Source: Actinomycetes bacterium (GTDB lineage: Bacteria; Actinomycetota; Actinomycetes; Actinomycetales; Demequinaceae). From it: 32,414 bases of DNA. The notes under the pieces were generated by a model. That model was not told the DNA's origin, searched no databases, and worked only from the letters and a program-made list of their open reading frames with translations. The DNA is taken from NCBI GenBank assembly GCA_030428165.1, contig JAUIBG010000007.1:1-32414 (forward strand), written 5' to 3'. Shown in pieces: positions 1 to 8,990 of this stretch. Within the stretch, counting starts at the first letter, position 1; every line of letters begins with the position of its first letter. A program made the translations under genes and the position numbers.

Positions 1-1586
1 TCCTCCTCGCCGGGGGCGGAGACGGAGGCGACCAGGAACGGCTCCTTCTCGAGGCCGCCGTCGGCGAAGGTCGAGTAGGCGTGCGCCATGTCGATCACGT
101 GCGGCGAGGCGTTGCCGAGCACGTTGACCGCGTTGTCGTTGAGGCCGACCGTGTCCTCGGGGACGCCGGCGCGAATCGCCACGTCCATGACGGCAGCGGT
201 TCCGGCGTCCTGGGTGAGCTGCACGTAGGCCGTGTTGACCGAGTTGCGCGTGGCGCGGACCAGGTCGATCCAGCCGTAGTCGGTGTTGCCGTAGTTCTGC
301 ACCGTCTCGTCGGTGCCCGGGAACGTGTAGGGGCTGTCGGCGTTGTACTCGGTGGTCAGGGCGATGCCGCGCTCGAGGCCGGCGACGAGACCGAACGGCT
401 TGAACGTCGAGCCCGCCTCCGCGATGTCGAAGGTCGCCGCGTTGCGCTGGATCTCCAGGTAGTCGTCGCCGCCGTACATCGCGAGGATCGCGCCGGTCTG
501 GGCGTCGAGCACCACGGAGCCCACGCGCAGGTTGTCCGCGTGGTCGTCGGCCATGTTCGCGACGGCGTCCTCGGCCGACTGCTGGTACTCCGGCACGATC
601 GTCGTCGTGATGAGGTAGCCGCCGGTCTCGATCTGCTCACGGGTGAGGCCCGCCGAGGACTCGACCTCCTCGATGGCGGCCTGGATCAGGTAGCCCTGCG
701 TGCCCTCGAACACGTTCTGCGTGTTGGGCTCGATCGTCTCGGGGAACACCTGGGCGTCCGCGGTGTCCTGGTCGATCTCCTCGATCTCGACCATGCCGCC
801 CAGCACGTAGTTCCACCGCGCCTCTGCCTGATCGGGGTCGATCGCCGGGTCCCACGCTGAAGGAGCGGGGATGATGCCGGCGATCATCGCCGCCTCGGAG
901 ATCGTGAGCTCGGCCGCGTCCTTGTCGAAGTACTCGTGCGCCGCCGCCTGGATGCCGTACGCGCCACGACCGAAGTAGATCGTGTTGATGTAGTTCTCGA
1001 GGATCTCGTCCTTGGACTGCTCCTGGTCGATCTTGAGCGCCAGCAGCGCCTCGCGGATCTTGCCGGGGATGTCCGTGGTGGTCTCGCCCACGTAGTAGCG
1101 CTCGACGTACTGCTGGGTGATGGTCGAGCCACCCTGCGTCTGGTCGAGCACGACCGTGTACCAGAGCGCGCGGATCGTCGCGGTGATCGAGATGCCGTTG
1201 TTGGTCCAGAAGGTGCGGTCCTCGGCGGCCACCACCGCGTTGTAGACGTGGCTGGGCAAGTCCTCGAGCGCTACCGACTCGCGGTTGGCGACGCCCAGCG
1301 TGCCCATCGTCGAGCCGTCCGCGTAGTAGAAGGTGGACGACTGCGCCTGGGCGAAGTCGTCGGGCTCCGGGATCTCGAGGCGCATGTAGACGATCGCGAG
1401 GGCCGCGACGCCGACGACGGCGACCGCGAGGCCCGCGGCGAGCGCCCAGATTCCGATGAGCCGAAGCCAGCCCTTCCAGCCCCTGGGCTCCTTCTCGGAC
1501 GCGGCCGATGCCGGGCGCTTCGTGCTCTGGCGCGTCACCTTCGCGCCGGTGCTGGGACGGCGGGGCTGCTGCGGGGGCTTGCTCAC
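1..1586 (-). CDS. Class A penicillin-binding protein (transglycosylase/transpeptidase), 3' end outside window
   Basis: Reverse-strand frame open from GTG at 1586 to window edge: VSKPPQQPRRPSTGAKVTRQ...; one TM segment, glycosyltransferase motifs (VVAAEDRTFWTNNGIS, GGSTITQQYVERYYVG, KIREALLALKIDQEQSKDEILENYINTIYFGRGAYGIQAAA), transpeptidase motif AGSTFKPF. Confidence 0.93.
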   Translation of the reverse strand, partial: MSKPPQQPRRPSTGAKVTRQSTKRPASAASEKEPRGWKGWLRLIGIWALAAGLAVAVVGVAALAIVYMRLEIPEPDDFAQAQSSTFYYADGSTMGTLGVANRESVALEDLPSHVYNAVVAAEDRTFWTNNGISITATIRALWYTVVLDQTQGGSTITQQYVERYYVGETTTDIPGKIREALLALKIDQEQSKDEILENYINTIYFGRGAYGIQAAAHEYFDKDAAELTISEAAMIAGIIPAPSAWDPAIDPDQAEARWNYVLGGMVEIEEIDQDTADAQVFPETIEPNTQNVFEGTQGYLIQAAIEEVESSAGLTREQIETGGYLITTTIVPEYQQSAEDAVANMADDHADNLRVGSVVLDAQTGAILAMYGGDDYLEIQRNAATFDIAEAGSTFKPFGLVAGLERGIALTTEYNADSPYTFPGTDETVQNYGNTDYGWIDLVRATRNSVNTAYVQLTQDAGTAAVMDVAIRAGVPEDTVGLNDNAVNVLGNASPHVIDMAHAYSTFADGGLEKEPFLVASVSAPGEE

Positions 1587-1726
1587 GTACTCAACCTAAC
1601 GGGACGGCGGACAGGCGACACGGACATCGGCCCGTGATCGCCCTCGCGGCGGCTCCTGGCCGAGTCATACGCCAAGCGGAACGAGTGATACCGTGATGCG
1701 GTTCCCCCTCAGGAAAGGGCCCGACC

Positions 1727-2821
1727 TTGGCACGCTTGCGCGTCGCGATCGCTGGCGTGGGAAACTGCGCCACCTCGCTCATCGAGGGCGTCGAGTTCTA
1801 CAAGAACGCCGACCCCTCCCAGACCGTCCCCGGACTCATGCACGTCCAGTTCGGCGACTACCACATCAGCGACATCGAGTTCGTGGCGGCGTTCGACGTC
1901 GACGACCTCAAGGTCGGCATGGAGCTGTCCAAGGCCACTCGCGTGAGCGAGAACAACACGATCAAGATCGCCGACATCCCCGAGACCGGCGTGATCGTGC
2001 AGCGTGGCCCGACGCTCGACGGCCTGGGCCGCTACTACCTCGACACCATCAACGAGTCGCCGCAGGAGCCGGTCGACGTCGTGCAGGTGCTCAAGGACAC
2101 GCAGGCCGACGTCTTCGTCTCGTACCTCCCGGTGGGCTCCGAGGAGGCCGACAAGTTCTACGCCCAGTGCGCGATCGACGCCGGCGTGGCCTTCGTCAAC
2201 GCGCTGCCCGTCTTCATCGCCTCCGACCCGGAGTGGGCCGCGAAGTTCGAGGAGGCCGGCGTCCCGATCGTGGGCGACGACATCAAGTCCCAGGTGGGAG
2301 CGACCATCACGCACCGCGTCATGGCGAAGCTCTTCGAGGACCGCGGCGTGCGCCTGGACCGCACGTACCAGCTGAACGTCGGCGGCAACATGGACTTCAA
2401 GAACATGCTCGAGCGCGAGCGCCTGGAGTCCAAGAAGGTCTCGAAGACGCAGGCCGTCACGTCGAACCTCACCGGCCCGCTGGCCGGCAAGAAGGACGAC
2501 CGCAACGTCCACATCGGCCCGTCGGACTACGTGGCGTGGCTCGACGACCGCAAGTGGGCGTACGTCCGCCTCGAGGGCTCGGCCTTCGGCGAGGTGCCGC
2601 TCAACCTCGAGTACAAGCTCGAGGTGTGGGACAGCCCCAACTCGGCTGGCATCATCATCGACGCGATCCGCGCGGCCAAGATCGCCGCGGACCGCGGGAT
2701 CGGCGGCCCGGTCTTCCCGGCCGCTGCCTACCTGATGAAGTCCCCGCCGGTGCAGATGGAGGACTCGGCTGCGCGCGCGCAGATCGAGGAGTTCATCGTC
2801 GGGGACGTCGCACCGGAGTAG
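1727..2821 (+). CDS. ino1: Inositol-3-phosphate synthase
   Basis: 364 aa, TTG start; [25 protein letters not shown] Rossmann motif, [27 protein letters not shown], typical of actinobacterial Ino1. Confidence 0.95.
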   Translation: MARLRVAIAGVGNCATSLIEGVEFYKNADPSQTVPGLMHVQFGDYHISDIEFVAAFDVDDLKVGMELSKATRVSENNTIKIADIPETGVIVQRGPTLDGLGRYYLDTINESPQEPVDVVQVLKDTQADVFVSYLPVGSEEADKFYAQCAIDAGVAFVNALPVFIASDPEWAAKFEEAGVPIVGDDIKSQVGATITHRVMAKLFEDRGVRLDRTYQLNVGGNMDFKNMLERERLESKKVSKTQAVTSNLTGPLAGKKDDRNVHIGPSDYVAWLDDRKWAYVRLEGSAFGEVPLNLEYKLEVWDSPNSAGIIIDAIRAAKIAADRGIGGPVFPAAAYLMKSPPVQMEDSAARAQIEEFIVGDVAPE

Positions 2822-2824
2822 CCC

Positions 2825-3511
2825 CTACGCCAGCCTGCGGCTCGCCATGAGCGCGACGCCCAGGCCGGCCATCATGACGCCGCCGGCAGCGCGCACCTGC
2901 GCGATCCGTCGCGGCGAGCGCACGAACCACTGGCGCGCGTACGAGGCCGTCAGCGCATAGGCGCCGTCGGAGATCACGGCGATCACCGCGAAGACGGCGC
3001 CGAGGATCAGCACCTGCGCCCACGCGGCGCCCCTGGCAGGGTCGACGAACTGCGGCAGCACCGCGGCCACGAACACCAGCGTCTTGGGGTTGGTCACGCC
3101 CACCACGAACGACTCGGTGAGCACGCGCCCAGCCGACACCCTCGCGGCGACCGCCAGGGTGCCGGAACCGTCGGCGCCGACTGAGCCGGCATCGGCCGCG
3201 TCGCGCACCGCCTCGAGCCCGTCGCCCCGGTGACGGATGGCCTGGACGCCCAGGTAGATGAGGTAAGCGCCGCCCACGAACTTGAGCACCGTGAAGGCCG
3301 TGGCCGATGCGGCCAGCACCGCTCCGACGCCCACCGCCACGAGCGCGGCGTGCACCACCTCACCGCCCGCGTTGCCGAGGACGGACAGGAACGCCTCGCG
3401 CCTGCCGTGCTGCAGCGCGCGCCCCACGATGAACAGGACGCTGGGTCCTGGGATCGCGATGACGACGAACGCGAGCGCGGAGAACGCCAGCAGCGTGGAC
3501 GGATCGATCAT
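2825..3511 (-). CDS. LysE/RhtB family amino-acid exporter
   Basis: 228 aa multi-TM; N-terminal FVVIAIPGPSVLFIVGRALQHGRREAFLSVLGNAGG and GVTNPKTLVFVAAVLPQFVDP motifs of the LysE family. Confidence 0.9.
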   Translation of the reverse strand: MIDPSTLLAFSALAFVVIAIPGPSVLFIVGRALQHGRREAFLSVLGNAGGEVVHAALVAVGVGAVLAASATAFTVLKFVGGAYLIYLGVQAIRHRGDGLEAVRDAADAGSVGADGSGTLAVAARVSAGRVLTESFVVGVTNPKTLVFVAAVLPQFVDPARGAAWAQVLILGAVFAVIAVISDGAYALTASYARQWFVRSPRRIAQVRAAGGVMMAGLGVALMASRRLA

Positions 3512-3555
3512 GACGGCAGGCTACGCCGCATGCCGACCGCGCGGGAGGTGCAGGC

Positions 3556-3960
3556 TCAGGCGACCGGCTCGGGGCCCCACTCGTTGGCGTAGGGCTGCGA
3601 CGGGAACGCCGCCATGATCAGCGGCACCAGGCCGAGCGACACGAAGTTCAGCAGTACCCACCAGCCGGACTGGCCCATGTCGTGCAGGCGGCGGGCCTGA
3701 GCGGCGTAGAGCGGGAGCCCCACCACGATGGCCACGATGCCGGCGAACACGAACAGGATGATGATGCCCGCGGCGATGGCGCCCGAGGCGTCCTGCGCGA
3801 ACGCACCCATCAGCGCCGCGACGATCACCACCAGGATCGCGATGACGACGCTCACCAGGAACTGGAAGAGCACGAACCACCAGAACTCGGCCACGCTGGC
3901 GCGCCCGTTGAAGTCGAAGTACTTCTGAAAGCAGGTCTTCACTGCGGTGCCGAATCCCAT
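3556..3960 (-). CDS. DUF805 family small membrane protein
   Basis: MGFGTAVKTCFQKYFDFNGRASVAEFWWFVLFQFL ... YAAQARRLHDMGQSGWWVLLNFVSLG; typical DUF805. Confidence 0.85.
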   Translation of the reverse strand: MGFGTAVKTCFQKYFDFNGRASVAEFWWFVLFQFLVSVVIAILVVIVAALMGAFAQDASGAIAAGIIILFVFAGIVAIVVGLPLYAAQARRLHDMGQSGWWVLLNFVSLGLVPLIMAAFPSQPYANEWGPEPVA

Positions 3961-3993
3961 GGCCACTCCCTCATTCCCCTTGCGGACCGCCAC

Positions 3994-4473
3994 TCAGGCT
4001 AGTGCGGGGGTGGCCTCCGCGGAAGGGTCGAACGGCACGTCCCCCCACCTGTTGGGGTGCGGCTGCGCGGGCATCAGCGCCATGACGGTCGGGATCGAGC
4101 CCAGCCCCACGAGATTGAGGGCGACGAACCAGCCGGACTGCCCCATGTCATGAAGGCGCCTGGCCTGCGCCGCGTAGAGGGGGATGCCCAGGGCGACGCC
4201 GACAGCGAGCGACACCGCCGCCAGCACCAGCATCGTGGGGATCAGATCGCCGTACCAGCGCATGCCCAGGAACGGATCGATCCCGGCACTGTACGCGGCC
4301 ACGACCCAGCCTCCCATGGCGACGAGCAGGAAGAGCAGCGGCAGCGCGACGATGAGCTGCACCAGGAAGGAGAAGCCGTAGAACCACCAGAACTCCCGCG
4401 GAGTGGCGCGTCCGGAGAAGTCGGCGTACTTGCGAAAGCACGTCGCCACTGCGGTCCTCGCGCGCACTCGCAC
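3994..4473 (-). CDS. DUF805 family small membrane protein (paralogue of neighbour)
   Basis: VRVRARTAVATCFRKYADFSGRATPREFWWFYGF ... YAAQARRLHDMGQSGWFVALNLVGLGSIP; likely start GTG 4473 rather than ORF-track 4539. Confidence 0.82.
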   Translation of the reverse strand: MRVRARTAVATCFRKYADFSGRATPREFWWFYGFSFLVQLIVALPLLFLLVAMGGWVVAAYSAGIDPFLGMRWYGDLIPTMLVLAAVSLAVGVALGIPLYAAQARRLHDMGQSGWFVALNLVGLGSIPTVMALMPAQPHPNRWGDVPFDPSAEATPALA

Positions 4474-4537
4474 CCCTGTTCTCCTCAGCGAGTTCACGTT
4501 ACCCCGGGTACACCCAGCCCCCGTACGCTTTTCGACC

Positions 4538-5842
4538 ATGGCAATGGCTCACGACGTCGCGGTGCTCTGGCGCGACCGTCGGGTGCGGTCGCTCGCCGGC
4601 ACCCGTCTGCTGTCGCAGGCAGGCGACGGCGCCTTCCAGGTGGGCATCGCCGCCGCGTTCTTCTTCGACCCCGTCGACGCCGCGACGCCCATGCAGATCG
4701 CGGTGGGATTCGCCGTGCTGCTCGCGCCGTTCACGATCGTCGGCCCGTTCCTGGGCCCCTTCATCGACCGCTGGTCGCGGCAGCGCATCATCGTGGTGGG
4801 CTCCGCCGTGCGCGTCGCGCTCGTGGCCGGAGTCGCCGCGGCCATCATGCTGGACGGGCCGCTCTGGTCGCTCTACGCCATGGCGCTCGCCGTCCTGTCG
4901 ATCAATCGCCTGGTGCTCGCGGCGATGACAGCCGGCCTTCCGGTGATGGTTGACGACGACCAGCTGCTCACCGCGAACTCCGTGATCCCCACGCTGGGCA
5001 CGGTCGCCGCGGCGCTCGGCGGCATGGTCGGCGCGGTCATCACCTTCATCGCGCCCACCGCATCGGACGGCACGCTCGCCCACGGCGCACTCGGCACCGC
5101 CGGCGTCCTGTTCTCCGCCGGCATCCTCACGATGTTCGCGCTGCCCAAGGACTCGATGGGGCCGGAGGCCGGGAAGGTCCACCACCGCATCGGCGCGGAG
5201 CTCGCGGCCGTCGCCAGGCGCATCGGCGAGGGCGCCAGGTACCTCGTCGCCAAGCGCACTCCCGCCTACGCGATGGTCGCCATGGGGGCGCAGCGGTTCC
5301 TCTACGGAATGATGTTCGTCGCGGCGATCCTCATCTCGCGCCACCTGCTCACCGACACCGGCGGCGGCAAGGACGGCCTAGGCCAGTTCACGGTGGTGCT
5401 CGCGTTCGCGGCCGTGGGATTCGGTGTCGCGGCACTCGTGACTCCGCTGTTCAAGGAGCGGGTGAGTCGCCAGGCGTGGATCGTGATCGCGTCGCTCGTG
5501 GGCGCGTCAGGACAGGTGCTGCTGGCCGTGTCGACGCAGCCGTGGGCGCTCTACGCCGCCGCGGTGATCGTCTCGGCGGCGGTGCAGGGCGGGAAGATCG
5601 CCGCGGACACGATCATGCAGCACGACACGGCCGATGCGATGCGCGGCCGGGCGGCAGTCGCGTACGACATGGCCTACAACGTCGCGTTCATCAGTTCGGC
5701 GCTGGTGGCGGGCCTGATGCTGCCGCCCACGGGCTACTCGGCCGCGGTGATGACGGTGCTGGCGGTGGGCTGGGTGGCCGTCGGCGTCGCCTATGCGCCC
5801 ACGCCAAGGGTCGCCGCACCCGACCCCGCGCCGGCCGCCTAG
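4538..5842 (+). CDS. MFS transporter
   Basis: MAMAHDVAVLWRDRRVRSLAGTRLLSQAGDGAFQVGIAAAFFF...; about 12 hydrophobic segments; internal MFS-like FLGPFIDRWSRQRIIVVGS. Confidence 0.85.
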   Translation: MAMAHDVAVLWRDRRVRSLAGTRLLSQAGDGAFQVGIAAAFFFDPVDAATPMQIAVGFAVLLAPFTIVGPFLGPFIDRWSRQRIIVVGSAVRVALVAGVAAAIMLDGPLWSLYAMALAVLSINRLVLAAMTAGLPVMVDDDQLLTANSVIPTLGTVAAALGGMVGAVITFIAPTASDGTLAHGALGTAGVLFSAGILTMFALPKDSMGPEAGKVHHRIGAELAAVARRIGEGARYLVAKRTPAYAMVAMGAQRFLYGMMFVAAILISRHLLTDTGGGKDGLGQFTVVLAFAAVGFGVAALVTPLFKERVSRQAWIVIASLVGASGQVLLAVSTQPWALYAAAVIVSAAVQGGKIAADTIMQHDTADAMRGRAAVAYDMAYNVAFISSALVAGLMLPPTGYSAAVMTVLAVGWVAVGVAYAPTPRVAAPDPAPAA

Positions 5843-5862
5843 CCCGGCTCCCTCCTCCCTCG

Positions 5863-5923
5863 CACAACTTCGACATCTCACATGCCTTCCGGGCCCATGT
5901 CCGTGTGAGACGTCGAAGTTGTG
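5863..5923. repeat. Long intergenic inverted repeat (20-nt arms, 21-nt loop)
   Basis: CACAACTTCGACATCTCACA (5863-5882) ... TGTGAGACGTCGAAGTTGTG (5904-5923); arms complementary at 19/20 positions. Confidence 0.85.
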
Positions 5924-5974
5924 GGGGCGAGACGCCAGCTGGGCGAGGCGCCGGCGCGTACCGCGCCAGCGATT

Positions 5975-5986
5975 CCGCATCTGCGG
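5975..5986. promoter_or_regulatory. Candidate operator CCGCA-TC-TGCGG upstream of a -10-like TATCGT (5990-5995)
   Basis: Short inverted repeat just upstream of TATCGT, which ends 7 nt before the ATG at 6003. Confidence 0.35.
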
Positions 5987-6002
5987 GTGTATCGTAGGGA
6001 GC

Positions 6003-6404
6003 ATGCCGCATCTGCGCGTGTCCGAAGCATCCGCCGTGCTTGGCGTGAGCGACGACACAGTGCGCCGCTGGATCGACGCGAACGGCATCGCCAACGTCCG
6101 CGACTCGGCCGGACGCCTGCTCATCGACGGTGCCGACGTGGCGTCGTGGGCCGGGCAGCGGCCCGCGCCACCAGATCCGACGGGCGTGGCCGGCTCCTCC
6201 CGCAACCGATTCGCCGGAATCGTGACGCGCGTGGTCGTTGACGGCGTGATGGCCCAGGTGGAGCTGCAAAGCGGACCGCACCGTCTCGTCTCGCTCATGA
6301 GCGCGGAGGCCGCGGAAGAACTCGAACTCGCTCCCGGCTCACTCGCAACGGCGGTCGTCAAGGCGACCGTCGTGGCGATCGAGACCTCGGCACGCGGCTC
6401 GTGA
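6003..6404 (+). CDS. HTH (MerR/excisionase-like) plus TOBE/Mop domain protein, probable molybdate-responsive regulator
   Basis: MPHLRVSEASAVLGVSDDTVRRWIDANGIANVRDSAGRLLIDGADVASW (HTH) followed by NRFAGIVTRVVVDGVMAQVELQSGPHRLVSLMSAEAAEELELAPGSLATAVVKATVVAIE (Mop/TOBE fold); next to modABC. Confidence 0.88.
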   Translation: MPHLRVSEASAVLGVSDDTVRRWIDANGIANVRDSAGRLLIDGADVASWAGQRPAPPDPTGVAGSSRNRFAGIVTRVVVDGVMAQVELQSGPHRLVSLMSAEAAEELELAPGSLATAVVKATVVAIETSARGS

Positions 6405-7171
6405 CCGGGACACACCCGACATGGCGCGTGCCGGCAGCCTCGGCCGGCGCGGTGGCCTGCGCGGCGATCCTGGCGGGCCTCGCCGGCGCCGATCGGCCGC
6501 GCGACCCCGGGACCACGGTGACGATCTATGCAGCATCGTCCCTGCAGGGGGTGGCGGAGGAACTCGCCGAGGAGTTCGAGTCGTCTCACGACGACGTCAC
6601 GGTCGTCATGTCCTACGGGGGTTCGTCCACGCTGGCCGCGCAGATCATCGAAGGGGCCCCTGCCAACCTGTTCCTCTCGGCGGACGACGTGCAGGCGGAA
6701 CGCGTGGCCGATCAGCTCGGCGGAACGACGTCGACGCCATTCGCGTCCAACTCCCTCACGATCGCCGTGCCGATCGGCAATCCGGCTGGGGTCCGCAAGC
6801 TCGCCGATCTCACCGACGACGCACTCGTGGTGGCGCTGTGCTCACCCGACGTGCCATGCGGACGATTGTCAGATCAGCTTGCGTCGACGGCAGGTCTACG
6901 GCTCGCCCCCGACACGGAGGAACTCTCTGTCGCCGATGTGCTGGCGAAGGTCTCGAGCGGTCAGGCCGACGCAGGACTGGTGTACCTCACCGACATCGCC
7001 AGGACCCCGGGCGTGGAGCAGGTAGTCGTCGAGGGAACGGAGGCGGTGGCGACGTCGTATGTCGCGGTCGAGCTGCGACCGGGTGACGGAACCGCGAACG
7101 CGTTCGTCGACTTGCTTGCCTCGCCGGTGGGACGACAGGTCCTCGGGGACGCCGGCTTCTCGCCACCATGA
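6401..7171 (+). CDS. modA: Molybdate ABC transporter substrate-binding protein
   Basis: TVTIYAASSLQGVAEELAEEFESSHDDVTVVMSYGGSSTLAAQIIEGAPANLFLSAD; GTG start overlapping upstream stop (GTGA). Confidence 0.93.
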   Translation: MTGTHPTWRVPAASAGAVACAAILAGLAGADRPRDPGTTVTIYAASSLQGVAEELAEEFESSHDDVTVVMSYGGSSTLAAQIIEGAPANLFLSADDVQAERVADQLGGTTSTPFASNSLTIAVPIGNPAGVRKLADLTDDALVVALCSPDVPCGRLSDQLASTAGLRLAPDTEELSVADVLAKVSSGQADAGLVYLTDIARTPGVEQVVVEGTEAVATSYVAVELRPGDGTANAFVDLLASPVGRQVLGDAGFSPP

Positions 7172-7932
7172 CCGCGCCCCGATGGCTGCTCCCTCTCGCA
7201 GGCGGGGGAGCGTTGATCGTCCTGCTTCCCCTTGTTGGCCTGGCCTCACGCGTGCCGTGGAGCGACTGGTGGCCTCTGGTCACGTCCGAGGCAGCGCTCA
7301 CCGCCTTGTCACTGTCCCTGCGCACGGCCTCCGCGGCCACCGCCCTGGCGCTCGTGGGCGGCATTCCGATCGCGTTTGTGCTGCACGAGCTGCCTTCCCG
7401 CTGGCGCGCTCTCGCGCGTGCGGTCGTCCTGATCCCCTTGGTGCTGCCGCCGGTGGTCGGCGGCCTCGCGCTGCTCTTCGCGTTCGGGCGACAGGGCCTG
7501 GCGGGCGACATGTTCGGCAGCGCTGTCGCGTTCACGACCTGGGCCGTCGTCCTCGCACAGACATTTGTGGCGTTGCCGTTTGTAGTCGCCGCGATCGACG
7601 CCGCGCTCGCGGCCCGTTCGGGGCGGCTCGAAGCCGTGGCGGCGACTCTCGGCGCGTCGCGAACGCGCGTGCTCACCACGATCACGCTGCCCGCCCTTGT
7701 GCCTGCCATCGCCACCGGCGCTGTCCTCGCGTTCGCGCGTGCGCTCGGCGAGTTCGGCGCGACCCTGACATTTGCGGGGTCCCTCGAAGGCGTCACGCGG
7801 ACAGCACCGCTGCTGATCTACCTCACGCGCGAGACGGACCCCGGGGCGGCGGCCGCCCTGTCGCTCGTGCTGGTGCTCGTCGCCATCATCGGCGTGACGG
7901 TTGCCTACCGCCCCGCGAAGGCGGTGAGCTGA
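7168..7932 (+). CDS. modB: Molybdate ABC transporter permease
   Basis: Multi-TM; permease EAA-like loop EAVAATLGASRTRVLTTITLPALVPAIATGAVLAFARALGEFGATLTFAG. Confidence 0.93.
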   Translation: MTAPRWLLPLAGGGALIVLLPLVGLASRVPWSDWWPLVTSEAALTALSLSLRTASAATALALVGGIPIAFVLHELPSRWRALARAVVLIPLVLPPVVGGLALLFAFGRQGLAGDMFGSAVAFTTWAVVLAQTFVALPFVVAAIDAALAARSGRLEAVAATLGASRTRVLTTITLPALVPAIATGAVLAFARALGEFGATLTFAGSLEGVTRTAPLLIYLTRETDPGAAAALSLVLVLVAIIGVTVAYRPAKAVS

Positions 7933-7934
7933 CC

Positions 7935-8981
7935 GTGCTCGACGCTCACATCGTGTCGAGCTCGCGTGGTGTCGACGCTCGGCTCCGCGTCGAGTCCGGC
8001 GCGACACTCGCCCTGCTCGGTGCCAATGGCGCGGGCAAGTCGACGATCCTGGAGTGCCTCGCGGGAATCGTCTCTGCCGATGCAGGCTCGGCTCGCCTCG
8101 GATCGACGTGGCTTCACCAAGGGCGCTCGCGCCTCGCGCCCGGACGGCGCGGCGTCGCGATCCTCACCCAGGACGACACGTTGTTCGAAACGATGACGGT
8201 GGGCGACAACGTTGCGTACGGGTTGCGCTCGAGGCGAGTGTCGAAGCCGCGCGCTCGTGCCCGCGCGCACGAGTGGCTCGACGTCGTCGGCTTGTCGGGC
8301 GCCGATGAGGCCCGGCCCGGGACCCTCTCGGGAGGCCAACGGCGCCGGGTCGCGATCGCCAGGGCACTGGCAAGCGAACCCACGCTCATGCTGTTGGATG
8401 AGCCGTGCGCGGGCCTGGACGCGGAGGCCTCGACGCGGATTCGGATGCTGCTCGCCCGGCTCCTCGTCTCGGTGACGGCAATCGTGGCGACGCATGATGC
8501 CATCGACGCGCACGTTCTCGCATCACACGTGGCTGTCCTCGAGGACGGCGCGGTCACTGAGCACGACTCCGTGGACGCCGTGATGGAGCGTCCCCGAACC
8601 GCGATCGCAGCCTCGGTCGCAGGACTCGTGCTGCTGCGCGGGACACGCACCGCGACCGGCATCGCCCTCGACGGCGGCGGCGTGATTGCAGCGGAGTCCG
8701 ACGTCGTGGTCGGCGCCCCCGCGCTCGTCGCGGTGCGCCCCGCGGATGTGCGCGTCGCGCGTCACAACGACGTCCCGCTGCGCCCGAGTGCTCGCGCAGA
8801 CGGCGTCATCGTCGAACGGGTGAGTGCCATCGAGCCGCGCGGTGACCGGGTCCGCGTGCACGGCGCCCGGCTCGCCGGTGACGTCGACGCCGCCACCGCG
8901 GCACAGCTGCGTCTCGACGAGCCGGTCGCGTTCACCGTGCCGCACTGTCGCGCATACGGAGACTCTCGCGACTCGGTCTGA
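7935..8981 (+). CDS. modC: Molybdate ABC transporter ATP-binding protein
   Basis: Walker A GANGAGKST, signature LSGGQRRRVAIARALA, Walker B LMLLDEP, C-terminal TOBE-like region; likely start GTG 7935. Confidence 0.92.
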   Translation: MLDAHIVSSSRGVDARLRVESGATLALLGANGAGKSTILECLAGIVSADAGSARLGSTWLHQGRSRLAPGRRGVAILTQDDTLFETMTVGDNVAYGLRSRRVSKPRARARAHEWLDVVGLSGADEARPGTLSGGQRRRVAIARALASEPTLMLLDEPCAGLDAEASTRIRMLLARLLVSVTAIVATHDAIDAHVLASHVAVLEDGAVTEHDSVDAVMERPRTAIAASVAGLVLLRGTRTATGIALDGGGVIAAESDVVVGAPALVAVRPADVRVARHNDVPLRPSARADGVIVERVSAIEPRGDRVRVHGARLAGDVDAATAAQLRLDEPVAFTVPHCRAYGDSRDSV

Positions 8982-8990
8982 CGCCCGACG

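Noticed and set aside
1676-1706. GGAAC...GTTCC arms upstream of ino1
   Set aside because: Only 5-nt arms with a long spacer; likely chance within the ino1 promoter.
1693-2850. 385-aa plus-strand ORF overlapping ino1 in another frame
   Set aside because: Low-complexity Arg-rich translation; the 1727-2821 frame is clearly inositol-3-phosphate synthase.
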